Assembly (NCBI GenBank): GCA_035771175.1
Contig: CM069593.1
Location: 17,794,908-17,858,907, forward strand
Source of the DNA: Paratinospora sagittata
Lineage: Eukaryota > Streptophyta > Magnoliopsida > Ranunculales > Menispermaceae
Direction of reading: 5' to 3'
DNA length: 64,000 nt
Under the pieces are notes generated by a model. It ran no database searches. It saw only the letters and a program-made list of their open reading frames with translations, and was not told where the DNA came from. Both the position numbers and the translations under genes were made by a program. Below are positions 23,401-36,207 of this stretch, in pieces (positions within the stretch are counted from its first letter, which is position 1; each line of letters begins with the position of its first letter).

Positions 23401-26400
23401 GAGAGGAGGGGGATTCACAAAGTAGCTCGAAAAAAGACTTGGTAAAGAAAAGACCGCTAGGGGAGGGTGACCATGGCAATCTATCAGGAGAGGGGGATAA
23501 CCCAACCAAGGATAGCCTATCCAATATGATCGGGATCTCGCTAAATTCTCTGTTTGTGAGAGCCCTAGAGAAGTGAAAATTCCCAGATGGTGGCTCCGTG
23601 TGGGAGGATTCAAGGGGAGAAAAGTGAGCTATGGGTTGGTTCTTAGATAAGGAGAGACGATTAAGGTGAGGAAAAGATTCTGCCAATGAAGGTCCCCCCA
23701 ACCAAGGATCTTCCCAAAATCGAGTTGAGAGCCCGTTTACAATCCGAAGCCTAGTATGCTGAAGGAATTGGGGAGCCAATGTAGAAATAAACTTCCGCGG
23801 TAAGATGATCTTTTGATTCTTCCACTCCAAGAACTATAATCCAGAGGAGAACACTTGCCATAGATACTGCCCACAAGGAAAGTGGCTCCGAAAAGTATCT
23901 CCACAACCATTTACCACACAAAGCCAAATTCCTCAGCCTAATATTCCCGATGCCTAGGCCTCCTTTTTCCATTGGCTTTTGAACCACCTCCCATTTCACC
24001 AAACTTGCCGACCGAGCACCCTCTTTGCCTTTCCACAAAAAGGATTTAAACCTCCTCTCAATCACCCCTACAATAGCCTCTGGGATTCTGAACATGGACA
24101 GGTAATAGGATGGAAGAGCAGCTAAAACCGCTCGGATAAGGGTCAGTCGACCTCCTTTTGACAAGAAGGCACACTTCCACCCATCCAATCTCCTAGAAAT
24201 CTTTGCTATGACAGGCTCCCAAAACTGTACTGCATTAGGATTGCCACCCAAGGGAAGACCTAGATAATTCATTGGCCATACACCAACAGAGCAGCCAACC
24301 TTGTTTGCCAACGTAAGAAGCACATTTGCCTCCATGTTAATTCCCACCATCTGATACACTTAGCCACATTAACACTGAGGCCAGACTTTATGCTAAAACA
24401 ATGAAGCAGTTGAATGGCATTCATGATGACTTTCTTCCCCATTTAAGAGTAACAGTGTATCATCCACAAATTGAAGATGGGAAATCTCCACCTTCTCATG
24501 CTCAAGTGAGAATCCTTCCACAAGTGCCTTCTGCCGTGCACTAGTGATCAGTCTTCAGGTTGAAATGATTAATGCCCTTTCTGTGCTCATGGTTTAAAAT
24601 TTCGTTGAAATTCGGCGATTTTTTTTGGTTTTTTTTACCATCGAAGTGCTAAGTGGTTGTAAAATAAAAAATGCAAAAATTCGCCGAAATAATTCGATAA
24701 ACTTCGACAAAAGTTTAGTTTTTCAATAAAAAAAAATGCAAAAATTCGAGCAAAAATTCGACAAAATTCGATGAAATTAGACAGAGAAGTAAAAAAGATG
24801 TTACTTCATCAATAAAAAACAAAAAAACACCAATAATTATGTATTATTTTCAACTTCATCAACCAACATAGCAATATAAATTTTAAAAAATAGTTTAACA
24901 TGCTAACAAATTATGCAGTTTATGAGATATGTTTTACCAAAAAAAAAAGAAAAGAAGCAAAATAAATAAATAATTAAATTCGAAATAAGATAAAAACTTA
25001 AAAATAAATTAAAATATGTCCTAAAGTCATCTTTTTTTAGTTAACTCTTATGAAACAAGATTAATAAACAACACATTCAAATAATAAACTAATAAATTAA
25101 GCATGATAGAATTCAAACTAGTAAAGTATATGGTCGAGAAGCAAGCCACCACAACATTAAATATCAAAATAAAGAAAACAAATTAAGACCAAAAGCCGTC
25201 ATTCAAATTCATCAACTCACTTAACAAGATTGATTTTGTTAGGTCGCTTATTGATATTTTTATGTATTAAAAGTGTCTATTTATATTAGTTTTTAGCTTA
25301 TACTACAATAAATTTAGATATTTAAGCATATATGCAAAAATTCTCTAAACTTCTCTAATTTAGCAAATTTTTACAAAAATTCTCCATGTCGAATTAAACT
25401 TCTTCGAATTAATTCTGATTTTTGAAGGTCGAAGTTTAGGGCTAAATCGAAGTTTCGAACCTTGTCTGTGCTTTGTTAAATTGCAGAGACATAGTGCAAA
25501 TTGTTTTAATGTTTTTTTTTTTTTTTTTAGGAATTGGAACTTTGTGACTATTTCAATTTGCTTTCACAATTTTTTACGATTCTCTCTTTGGTCTTCGGAG
25601 CATTTTCTCGTAAGGTGTTTTGTAGCTGAGAAAATTTCCCTAGAGAATATGATATTTTTTTGAAAAAACTTATCTTGAGAAAAAATTATCGTGGTTGTTG
25701 GTTAGACATGAGAAAATTTTGTCATGTTTGTTTAGTTATTCAATAGCATAACTATAACCTCTTCAAATTTAGTTGTAGAGGAATTTTCTCATGAGAAAGT
25801 CTTTTTCCCACCTATACCCTAGAAAATTATGGTTGGAAAAGGGGGGTTGAGAAAATCTTTTTCTCCGTCTATGGCCAACCAAACTTTGGAATTTATGATT
25901 TTCTCAAGAAAATCACTAATTTTCTCGAAAAAATCACTAATTTTCTCGAAAAAATCTTCATTTTCTCAGCTACCAAACACACTAGTTTTCTAATTTGCTC
26001 CATGTGAAAATTGATGTTGGTGTGGCCTTAATTTTGCAAGGATTTCAGCCTTCTTGCCCTAGACCCTGGTTTTATCCATTTTTTCACTTTGATTTTCAGA
26101 TAAAAGGATTTTTTCACAATCTTTTCTCTGTGATGCAGCGTTGCCACATATAATTTGTTTACGACTTTTTACTTAGAATCTATTCTTGATCAGGCGATCC
26201 CTATGTGCTCTGTGTTCACAAGGTATTTTCCCAGGTTCTTGATTTGATGCTCACTCATTTGAATGGCGCATCAAGATGGATAGCACCCATAGTATCCATA
26301 AAAAAAGAATTCCTAGTATTGAGCATGCTTTTTTACCCTGAGTGATGTTTGTCATTGTGATTTTAAACTGGAGTTGTACTATGATATTCCCTTATTTAGA

Positions 26401-28981
26401 TGGGGCTTATTTTTTATTCTGGGATATATTCGGCATGATATCCGAGAGTAAGTCATCTGTTTCTTGTGTATATCTTACATAATTAAGTTATCCAACCTTC
26501 TCTCATTTGTGGGACATCTTTTTGGCTTGATAATTTATCATTCTTCATTTGCAGCCCGGAAAGGAAGCAATTCTATGGGGTGTGTGAGCAAGGATGGGCT
26601 TTCATAGCCTTCCGCTTCCGATCACCACTCGATCTGTTTCCTGTGGGTACCTCAAGAAATGAACTATCTCATCTGCAATTCAGCCATTTAAAATAAATGT
26701 TAACAAATGCTCTGATGAAACTTTCTAATTTAAACAGGAATGGGAAAACCCACTTTTATATCCGTCTAGATGTGGAACTTAAACATTATACTAGTGACCT
26801 CTGACAGTGTTAACTGTTTGGAAAATAGGGTAGCTGTAACCATTGGAACCTTCATGAAGGTGGGTTCATCCTCTTTAGCCCCACATTGGTAGACGAGGCT
26901 GTTTTTTTTTTTTTTTGGGGGGGGGGGGGGGGGTGGTGTCTAGTATCCGTCTCCTTCCTTCATGTCACAGAATGAAGATTATACCAACTTTTCTGAATTT
27001 TTTTTTTTATCATCAAATTACAAATTGATGTTAATGAAATACTAAAAACAATCCCTTGAAATTAGGTGAATCGAAACTAATATATAAGACTAATATTTAT
27101 AATTTTAAAAATCATTTTACTTTTGGACTTTGATTTGAAAAGGCTTAGTTGAATTGAGTTTGATTAATTAATAAATTTTAAAAATCTTTATATTTTTATA
27201 TTTTGTTGGGAAAAGGCTTAGTTAATTTGATTTAAGTTAAGTTTTTATTATTATACTTTTCAAACATAAAGTTAAAAAAAAAAAATCAATGTTTTTTCTT
27301 TAAAGAAGAAACAAGAGACGAAATATATTAATAAAAGAAAGGAAGGAGAGGGAATATATTAATAAAAAAAATTGATGTTAACTCCAACCTTTGCTAGAAG
27401 ATGATCCTAAATTCTAAAAATATATGAGATTACAGGACAATTTCTTTCAATCTCGTATGTACTAGAGAATCATTAAAGGAAGAAAGAAAATAAGGTTTAC
27501 TAAACTCTAATTTAAAAAAGAAAAAAAAATGTAATTTATGAACTATGTTTAATCAATCTGTAGTTCAACCCTATAAATCTCCTTTATGTTAAGAATAGAA
27601 AACATAAAATCGTTCGTTTGTGCAATGTGCATCACTATATATTTTACTTTTAATGAATTTTAAGGATGCAAGTATACTTGTTTTCTATGTTATCCGGACT
27701 CTTTACTTTAGTCCGACATACCCGTGTTCGACACTTCATGATACGACATGGGTATGGGATATGTGTCCGACACTTTAGATTATGAAATATTACTATTATG
27801 AAAGAATGAGAGAACAAAAATAACAATAAATAAGTGAAAAAAAGAAAAAAGAAAGAGCCACATATAATATAGGCTTCATAGTGAACATAACATTGTCCAA
27901 GTACGCTAATCCAAATTTCGAGACATTCTTTTAGCCGAGTCCCCGTATCCCAAAATTTTAAAATGAACAAGTCGGACCTCTAAATATGTACCTGTATCCG
28001 ACATCCATACCCGAGTTCAGGTAACATAGCTTGTTTTAGCATATAGATTCTAGATCAGAACATAGACCTTTGACATTCACATCGTATTCTTTATATGTTT
28101 CTCAAAAGAGAGGGCAGCTTGGTGCACGAAGCTCTCTCATATTTGGAATCCTAGGGAAGGGTCAGACCACTTTGGGTCTATTATACGTAGCCTTACCTCG
28201 CAACACAATAGGTTGTTTCCACGACTTAAACCCGTGACCACCTGGTCACACAATGACAATTCTTACTGTTATTTCAAGGCTCCCGTTCTCTTAGATTTTT
28301 AATTTTTACAAAAAATCTCCATGTCTAATTGGTCTTCTTTCAATAAATTTCAAGTTTTTAGGGACTGAAACTTTAGGGTGAATTTGATCTTTTCATCCTT
28401 GCTCCATGTTTCTTAGTGTGAAGTACAAAAGAAACCCTTTATTGGTTAATGCTAGAATTATTTGTATGAAGATAACATTAAACTCAACAGCAGATCAACC
28501 CAGGTGACATTATCATTTCAATATTATTGGGTTGTTTTATGTCACAAAACTTGTCACTGGGCAAGGTTGGCTTGGATGGAATTTGGTCCAAAACTTACAA
28601 ACCTGATCAAACATGACGAGTGTTTAAACTTGTGCTAATATTATCACCCCTATATGTGAACATCTAATGAATGATTGGTTATCTGAAGCATTGGGATGTT
28701 ATTTAACTGCTGTATATTTGTGCTTGTCATGATTTTCAGTAACATTCCCACTGGATCTAGTGAGGCGACGGATGCAGTTAGAAGGGGTAGGCGGTCGAGC
28801 ACGTGTGTATAACGCAGGCTTATTTGGTACATTCCGTCACATAGTTCACACAGAAGGCTTCCGTGGTCTTTACAGGGGAATACTACCAGAATATTACAAG
28901 GTTGTCCCAAGTGTTGGCATCGTCTTCATGACCTACGAGACAATTAAGATACTTCTATCAGATACTCCTACAACTGACTAG
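17464..28981 (+). CDS. mitochondrial carrier family (MCF) protein
   Basis: A six-helix inner-membrane solute carrier. Exons: 17464-17697, 18871-19047, 19144-19293, 21779-21880, 22033-22103, 22229-22296 and 28740-28981 (all GT-AG), 347 aa, three repeats of about 100 residues as usual. Repeats 2 and 3 carry the canonical PxD signature (PLDLVRTRL, PLDLVRRRM). Repeat 1 has PLARLTILFQ, with Ala where Asp/Glu is normal; I recall this variant in the Arabidopsis At3g53940/At2g37890 group. Other family marks are GFRAFWKGN, GLYKGLGATLLGVGPS and GLYRGILPEYYKVVPS. The substrate is unknown; a nucleotide- or CoA-like compound would be a guess. Intron 6 is 6.4 kb and holds a LINE, an Au SINE and two hAT-like elements. 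A neighbouring short uORF precedes the start. Confidence 0.93.
21957..22025. repeat. ~34-bp tandem duplication in carrier intron 4
   Basis: Two copies of a T-rich unit (TTTGTTTTTTAATTGTTTTG, then TGACTATTTGTGTG) lie directly before the branch/acceptor region of exon 5. Confidence 0.85.
22762..24553 (-). mobile_element. 5'-truncated LINE retrotransposon in carrier intron 6
   Basis: On the minus strand this reads as the C-terminal half of a plant L1-type LINE. From about 24475 downward come the reverse-transcriptase FVDD motif, a NYLGLPLGG and LSKGGRLTLI region (24290-24130), the connection region, and a Cys/His zf-RVT-like end around 23300-23150. It spans at least three frames with stops, so it is a dead copy. 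The element ends in a poly-A tail (poly-T on the plus strand, 22762-22771). TTCAGGCTGAAATGATT (22745-22761) and TTCAGGTTGAAATGATT (24554-24570) form a 17-bp target duplication with one mismatch, marking both boundaries and the 5' truncation. Confidence 0.92.
24588..25464. mobile_element. non-autonomous hAT-like element (877 bp)
   Basis: Perfect 8-bp direct repeats TCTGTGCT (24580-24587 and 25465-25472) flank an AT-rich segment with imperfect terminal inverted repeats (CATGGTTTAAAATTTCG on the left; CAAGGTTCGAAACTTCG as reverse complement of the right end). It has no coding capacity. The 8-bp duplication suggests mobilisation by a hAT transposase. Confidence 0.75.
25907..25952. repeat. short tandem repeat in carrier intron 6
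   Basis: About two copies of a 24-bp unit (AAAATCACTAATTTTCTCGA type) followed by a third, diverged partial copy. Confidence 0.7.
26901..26933. repeat. poly-T / poly-G homopolymer junction
   Basis: A run of about 16 T passes directly into about 17 G, then TGGTGTC. Such a pair is prone to slippage and sequencing error, so its exact length is unreliable. Confidence 0.8.
27685..28029. mobile_element. hAT-type MITE (345 bp) in carrier intron 6
   Basis: Perfect 8-bp duplications CTTGTTTT (27677-27684 and 28030-28037) flank terminal inverted repeats CTATGTTATCCGGACTC (left) and CTATGTTACCTGAACTC (reverse complement of the right end), which differ at three positions. It has no transposase; the 106-codon minus-strand frame across it is incidental. 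Confidence 0.88.
28105..28266 (-). mobile_element. Au-type SINE
   Basis: Read on the minus strand it starts with a tRNA-derived head containing GTGACCAGGTGGTCACGGGT-like sequence, then GGAAACAACC, GGTAAGGCTACGTATAATAG, ACCC...GGTC and AGCTTCGTGCACCAAGCTGC before the short tail. This order and wording match the widespread plant Au SINE as I remember it. Target duplications were not clear. Confidence 0.75.
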
Positions 28982-30007
28982 TCATTACTACTGGTCAGGC
29001 GTGTCTGGCACTTCTTTGGGGCATCAAGCTTGCACCCTCTTTTGCCACCCAACTTATATACTTGCTTTGTCAAAGAAAAAAGGTAGATAAGTAGAGCAGA
29101 GTTCTTTCTATTATGGTGTTTCTCATAGGCTTGCCATGGTAGTAAATTTTGTGATTGCTGCCGTGAAACAAAAAATTTCCCATGTATAGATAGAGAAGCA
29201 ATTGAATTACATTGATGTAACCAACCTGTTGCACATGTCAGAGATCATAGTATTGATTAATATGATTATTTTGTTCACATCAGTGTTTTTTCAGGCTAAT
29301 GTTGTACATCTCTGCCCTCCCCACCCCCTTCCTCTTTTTTCATGTTCTTATTTTGTGGTATTTTCCCTTCTGATCATTGGAGCACCAGGATGCTGAATTT
29401 ATCATCTCAAGCTCTCGTGGAGATCCTCTTTCTACTCATTTGAAAAATGCTGCGAGGTTAAAAAGAACGGGCGATACTATTATTATTATGGTTGTATTAT
29501 TAGCACTGATGAAAGAGATGTTGATTCTTCGATGTGACAATCAAATTGTACCTTCCTTATATCTCTCTTAATGGCCGGCAGGTGGTGATAGATTTTTTTT
29601 CCCCATTAATTTATAATTGCAATTTGTTGCATGATTGTATAAACATAATTGTGTGTATTCGAGATGCTTGCCCTCTTGCAAGTTGATCATTCTAGTCATT
29701 TGAAAGCTTTCCTAGATGCTCTTGCTCCAAAGGGACTGCAGTCAATATGAAGAAGAAAAACAATATACATATTGAGTCATCTTCAAAGTTCTAAAAATAA
29801 GGGTAAATGTCTTATATAAATTTTGAATGCACGACTGTAAATATGCACATTATTGGGCAGCTGAACCCTGTTTACTTAACAAAATCCAGGAGAAAAAGCA
29901 AGAAGCAGCTAATCAAGCATAAGCAATCAGCTAAATTCAGCACAACATATTTATAACACCACATATTAGACAGAGTTTTGTCTGATGATCACGAGTTGTA
30001 TATGAGA
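28982..30007. other. convergent 3' region of carrier and DAR2-like genes
   Basis: Both neighbouring genes end here, so the region should hold two 3' UTRs. I see no additional gene. Confidence 0.5.
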
Positions 30008-33000
30008 TCATGAAGGGCAGGCCCCGGTTAGATGAATATGGTCCAAAGTTCTACGTAATCCATATTTGTTGGTGGCATTAATGGCTATTTTGAATCCTTC
30101 TCCGTAGGCTGTTGAGGTGTCATTAGCAATCTGATGCATGAAGAACTCTCCTAACTTCTTTTCACGTTCAGAAATTCCACCCTTTTTAGATGATGATGAT
30201 GATGGCAATGATGATGATGATGATGGTGAAGCTCTTGATGTAGATGGCACACTTGGTAATCTGGGCAGGACTTCTGATTCGAGCCACATGTGAGATAGCA
30301 CCTGACATATACCTTCCTCCACCGTCGGGCTTAGATTGCGGTAGCCTATATCAGTAATAAAGAAAGTTAATGAGAAATTGATGTTCCAAAAAGAAAATTG
30401 CTTCTAGGATTAGTGTATATGTAAATGAGTAATAGTACCTCTGAGACGTAACAATGCATGCATCAATTCATGAGCAAGAATAGAACCTGTCAATAATCTG
30501 CATTCATCAACAAACCACTAGATTTATGCAATTGAAGTACCATGCGATTGTGATGGCTTCAGTTAAGGGAAGAAACAGCGCACAGTTCAAAATCAAATGC
30601 TTCTTTCTGTATATTACTAGACTTTTACCTTGGGAGGCCATACAAGACAAGAATAGCGGTAACATCGCATTTTCGAGTCAGCTTCTGTTGATGTGTTCTC
30701 ATTCCAATAAGTCGGTTTCCTCCAAATCTTGGCCTTCTAAAGATCTATATTTATCATAACAGAAATAATAAATCAATGATACGTTAGTCATGAAGATCAA
30801 GTAAATTGTAATGGATAAAGAGAATGCTTGGAATAAATGTCTGATCTTACACTAGTAATAGTCTGCTCTTCAGACAGACATAAACCCCTAGTCTCAGGCA
30901 TGTGATGATGACCCTGGAAACAAGAAGTGAATCTGAATCAATATGGAACTTCCACAAATAAAATAAAAGAAACACAAAAAGAAATTTATAAGAGGGAATA
31001 TCTAGTCACATTTTTCTCCCCTTCAATAGCTTCATTAAGCCCTTGTCGTTCAACAAGAAGAAGGGGAATCTGTTGCTCAAGTCTCATGTTCATTCCCTCA
31101 TAGAAGTCCCTGATGGCGTGATAAAGCGGTTGGCATTCACCAGTGTCCATAACAGCAGATTCACAGCACTCTAAGCATAGACACCGTCCATCTCCAAGAG
31201 AAACATATCTTGCAGTACGTGACTATCAGCATAAAAAGAAACGAGTACAAGAAAACATATTACGCCAATAGGTAATAAAGATCTCCATGGAAATTTGTTG
31301 TTTTCTAATATTTTGAATAATAAGAAAAGTTAACTGAAACAACTTAATTCGTATCTTATAAGTTTTATCATACCTCAAGTCTTTCACAACTGCAGCAACG
31401 AGCTGTGCCATCGTGTTCATGTGAGGGACAATACTTTCGGCCCCAAAATGGGTGAAATCTATATTCTATTAGACCAGCCCCATTCATCGGAATCTGGAAA
31501 AATGCATAATTATAAGAACAGACATTAATGAGAATTTTCACAAATTAGGTGCTTCAACTCATAGTAAAAGAGGGTTGCTTTCTGTCAATATAATGCATAC
31601 AACTCTAGTTTCTGGTTATTAATAAAAAGAAAAAAAAAAACTCTAGTTTCTGGTTTGGCAAGTTCAATAGCTCTAAACGAATTAGCAGTTTTTGGTCCTA
31701 AAAGAAATTATTAAACTTGCAACAAGTGGTGCAGGCCTTCTACAAATTGATCTTCTTTGAATTTTGCAAGCAGTATATAGTTAGAGATAACATAATCCTT
31801 TTCTGCTTATGGAATGCTAATTGATAGTATGTATGATATACCAAAGAAATTCAGTTCTTATAAAAAATTAACTAGGCACCATGTTGGCTTTTAAAGTTTA
31901 GATAATCGAAGCCCAGTTGAAGCAATGCAACTACATATAAGACCTTGGAGAAGAGATTCAAAATCTGATAATTTCATACAACAAATAACCGATTGCAGTA
32001 GGGGGAAGAGGGGTGTTCAAAGATGCTTCGCGTTTTCTTACAAATTGATGGCAGACTTCACATTTGGGATGATGCAACTCTTTGAAACAGGTGTTGTGGT
32101 ACGGGTTCTTCCCTGACAAAGAAAACTTGATTCAAGGGAAACAAATCAGAGTTGAACAAATAATGATTCAGAACAAACTATTTTAACATGAAGTATCCCC
32201 CTGCTCCATAGATTTAGTTCAAAGTCTCAAGAAGACGGACAGAATATCGAAAAAAATTAAAAATTACACACCTCATTCTCTGTGATTGGCAAAGCACAAG
32301 CATGACAGCAAAAGCAATCTGGGTGCCAAAAAGTTGCCATACATGCTAAATAATTTCCATGGTCTATAAGATTCTTGCAGCCCGCACAATATCTGCCAGG
32401 TATATGCAAACATACAATCATTTGATCAATTGGAAATAGAAGTGCAATATTCATGAATGAGCCAATTCACCAGACTATAAGAGCTTAATTTTGGGGAGTC
32501 AACTCATGCATCACTAAGAAACTCAGGGATCTTGGGTCAGTAAAACTCATATTTAAGCCAATTCTTACATCAAGTATTCAACTCAGTAAGACTCAGAAAT
32601 GGCTAGTCTAATGACCATCAAGTTCAGAAGGTAAGATACACAAATTTAATTCAATAACTCTAACAAAATGTCCAATATTTGATTCGATGGCCCAAAAATA
32701 TGATCCAAATTGCTGAGTCAACTGACCAAGTTTTAAATCAACTCTTCACGATTTCTTAATATGATCAAAATAAAATAAAACTCAAAGAGGAGTATGGAAA
32801 GTTACCTGGATTCTCCAGGCAAAATATATGTGTGACCATAAGGTGAATATGAAGGTGAATTCCAGTAGTCTTGAAGTGCTCGAGCAAGATCTTTGTCACT
32901 ATCTGTTGGCCTTCTGAATCCTGCAGATTCCATCAATCCACGAATATGTTATAATTGGTATGTATGCATTATTACATGAATCTTTGAGCATAAAAAAGGA

Positions 33001-34514
33001 AAAAAAAAAAACCCTTAGTGAGATAGAGGTCACAAATGGAAATACTGTCATGACCCAAAGACTGCAATATTTAGCGGTCTATTTATAAGGCCCTTGGTCC
33101 TTTGGTAGAAATCAGACTGTTTGATGATTATTATGCATTAGGAGAGAACTTTCAAATCAAGGTCAAGAAACCCCCAGCATCTTTTTTTTTTCTTCTTAAC
33201 TACTGCTCCTGATGATTTATAACATAAAATGTTCCAGTCAAACAGCAAGAAAGTATCTACCAGGCAGATATTCGGTGCATTGACAAACCAAATATCATCT
33301 ACATTAAGCCTTATAGCAACTATTTGTGATCATTTATATGGATTCTGTCATTCAGCTCTACAAAGTTTGAACCTAACAATTGGAGCACACCAAAATATTG
33401 GCAAAAATCCACTGAGAAAGTGGAAATGATTGGTCCTACATGACATCAAGAAGCTGGGAACATCCAGGTAACAAGCATTTCCCACAAGTACCATGGTTTA
33501 TCTCCTTTAGATCCTATTAGTCATTGAATACTTGCCATTTGGTTTCCTTAAATCTTCTCGCAGAGAAACTGCAACTGCACGGTCCAATTCCTCGTTTTCA
33601 GCTCTTGTTTGGTCGTCCTGAATGTACAAAGCTTAGTCATGCAACAGTCCTAAAAAGCAGTTTAAGCTAGTCAATCCCTCAAGAAGAAGCACAAACAACC
33701 ATACAAAACCAAGCTAGAAAGTCCCATTTTTATTTAAAATTTTAATAGTCATTAGTAAATAATTTTTTATAGATATTCATATGTAAAGGGAGTAACTAGC
33801 AAGGGGGGGACTGAGTAAATGAAACTAATTCCATGCTTGACAACTCTGGTTTCAGTTTTATAATTCAATTTTCAAAAACAGAAGTCTATAAATCAAGAGC
33901 TCTATTCACCAAATAAAAAACCACATATTTTTTAAGTACTGGCAAAAACTTGATATTATCTCATATGCAACTACATACATATACAACAATAAGAAACTTA
34001 TAAAACGAAACCAAGATAAAAAAACATATACATATATATATAGCAATAAGAAACTTACGACAGCTCGACGAGGTGCACGGCCAGTCATGCTTTCCTCCCT
34101 GAGAAGCTGTGGACGCCTTCTATTCCTTGTTCCACTACCACTTGTATCCCTCTTGAAGATCGTATCAAGCCATCCCATAAAACAAGAATTTTTCTCACCT
34201 GAGGATGAAGCAACTGCAGAGTGCCCTGAATTCCCAAGAAAAAATAAATAAATAAACCACCACATGAGATGTTATAATTATTAATTTTCATAACCAAATA
34301 CATCAAACCAAACCAAACAGTTTTCACAAATAAAACCAAAAAGATAGAACTCCACAAACAAGCAAAGCAACCCATCGAATTTCATCAAAAATCAAAGTCA
34401 CAAAATTCATACAATTAAGACAAAAAAAAAAAAAAAAACAGAGAAAAGAAGTGAAGGAAGGAACGAACCAGAGGTGCACTGCTTAGAGATATGTCTGATT
34501 TCTGAAGAACCCAT
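30008..34514 (-). CDS. DAR2: DA1-related peptidase with UIM and LIM domains, DAR2-like
   Basis: A ubiquitin-activated zinc peptidase of the DA1 family, which limits organ growth; DAR2 is linked to root meristem size. Twelve exons: 34514-34469, 34225-34059, 33617-33536, 32920-32806, 32392-32272, 32125-32042, 31493-31374, 31222-31010, 30913-30851, 30744-30629, 30497-30439, 30345-30008; 507 aa. Order: short Ser-rich head; basic IFKRD segment; ubiquitin-interacting motif [17 protein letters not shown] (78-94) and a second [12 protein letters not shown] motif; LIM domain with Cys139, Cys142, His160, Cys163, Cys166, Cys169; further Cys pairs; zinc-site HELMH (385-389); conserved tail with [15 protein letters not shown] and [12 protein letters not shown]. 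Exon 3 uses a GC donor (G|GCAAGT at 33535). The short N-terminus and C-terminal region resemble DAR2 more than DA1. The MGSSEIRH start is the weakest part. Confidence 0.92.
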
Positions 34515-35923
34515 AACGCATGAAGATCAATAACGTTATCAGCTATCACCAGTGTGAAAAGGGTACTCAAAATGAAAAGCAAAAAAGAAGAAGAAGTTGA
34601 TGAAAGGAATTGGAGAAATTGGAATGGACAAGTAAGTTTGAGCAAAGGCATCATGAAAAGTGAAAAAAGAAAGAAATGGAGAGAATAAAATTGAGAGAGA
34701 ATTACAGAGAAAAGGAGAGGGTATCAGAGAATCTGATGAGTAGGAACAACATCAAAAGGCGATGAAATTGAACGATTGAGAGAACCACAGAATCTGCGCT
34801 GCGGGACAACCAGGCACGCGCATAGCTTCCTTCTCCATCTATTTGTTTTTCTTTCGAATGTCTGTTCTTCTTCCCTCCCCCACCTCGCTTCCTTAATTGC
34901 CCTCCCGCTTAACCTGAATTAACGTTCACGACCACTCAGCGTTTTACAACCGTCCGATTCTTCGACGAGATCTGTAAAATGTCAATTCAATATTTTAATT
35001 CATATTGGGCTTATATGACCCTTGTTATAACCCTTGTCATGATTTGTGGCCACTGTCCTCCTGTTTTAAAACCCCACCTTGTTGGACACATTTTACTTAG
35101 TATTTTTATTTTAATCATCAACTATTGAAGTAATTAAATAAATGTTTTGTAAAAATATTATTCTATCCACAAAAGTATAAAAAGTCATCTTAAAAGTCTA
35201 ATTATGTAGAGTAAAAATTTTTTAAAATGGGGCCTAAAAAAATTATACATATTTATAGTTAATTATTACTATAAAAAGGTAAATTTCTTTAAGATGAGAC
35301 TTAAAAAAATTATAATTTATTATAATGTAAAAATTATTTTTATTTATAATTGGTCTAAGTTAGGATCAAATTTTTTTATGATTATGTAGGAGGTTTAAAT
35401 GTTTAATATATTTATACATAGTTTGCACATATATATAACATATGATTAGTGTTTATATTGTACCTAACATATGCATATGTAACAACGAGTCTTGGTCTTT
35501 AGGTTTATTCGATTATATGAATGAAGGGCAACTTTCTTTTTGGTGTACAATCAAACATTGAAAAGTTTGATAAATAAATAATTATTTCAGTGCAAATTTA
35601 GAGATATTAATAAGTACATGGGGACTAAAATAATAATCTCATATCACAACCTTAAGCCCCAAAATAAAACTATATGGAGCCCTTCGGAATGACCCATAAT
35701 ATAATATACTACACAAGCCAAGAAAGAGTGTAGTAGACTCGATTTAGCCTGCGAAATTCCGACTTTGAATACCACCTTTCGAAAGCTGGGGAAATAGTGT
35801 TCGCTGGCCGGCCCTCCTATTACATTATTTCACATGAGAGGATAACGGAATCGAACCCACATCTTCTCACAACTTATCAGGTGAAGTCTTTTTCTTACTA
35901 GTATTGAGGCTCAAGGTAGTCAA

Positions 35924-36061
35924 GTGAGTGAAATCCGTCCTACACACATTTCTCAAGTAGATGACCCTTTACAGGAATATGCTACACCTTTTTATTTGCT
36001 GTTAAAAAAACTCAGAATGGAAAATAAGATCAGAATGTATAGTCAAGTTTCAATCAAGGAT
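35924..36061 (+). pseudogene. orphan protein-like frame interrupted by a SINE
   Basis: From about 35924 a frame of about 46 codons looks protein-like (VDDPLQEYATPFYLLLKK, then KIRMYSQVSIKDD) until the SINE duplication at 36047-36061. A second frame at 36531-36695 starts after a good acceptor (TTTTACTGCAG) and runs 54 codons to a stop. I do not recognise either; together they could be remnants of one gene, or chance. Confidence 0.25.
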
Positions 36062-36207
36062 GACCAATGTTTCGATTGGTTAAGTGGCTCGGGCGCTCGT
36101 TTCAGGAAACGAGGTCACGAGTTCAACTCTTCACTTGGCCACTCGGGGTATCTCCCGCTCGAGCAACCGGGGACTGGATACCTTCCCTTATCAAAAAAAT
36201 AAAAAAA
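36062..36207 (+). mobile_element. tRNA-derived SINE with A-rich tail
   Basis: A segment of 146 bp begins near GATTGGTTAAGTGGCTCGGG (A-box region), has a B box GAGTTCAACTC after GGTCAC, and ends in CAAAAAAATAAAAAAA. Flanks GTTTCAATCAAGGAT (36047-36061) and GTCTCAATGCAGGAT (36208-36222) form a 15-bp duplication with three mismatches. Confidence 0.75.

Noticed and set aside
34085..34654. Minus-strand frames with hydrophobic starts upstream of the DAR2-like exons, taken as alternative first exons.
   Set aside because: They are intron or leader sequence; only the short exon 34514-34469 joins exon 2 in frame with a proper donor.
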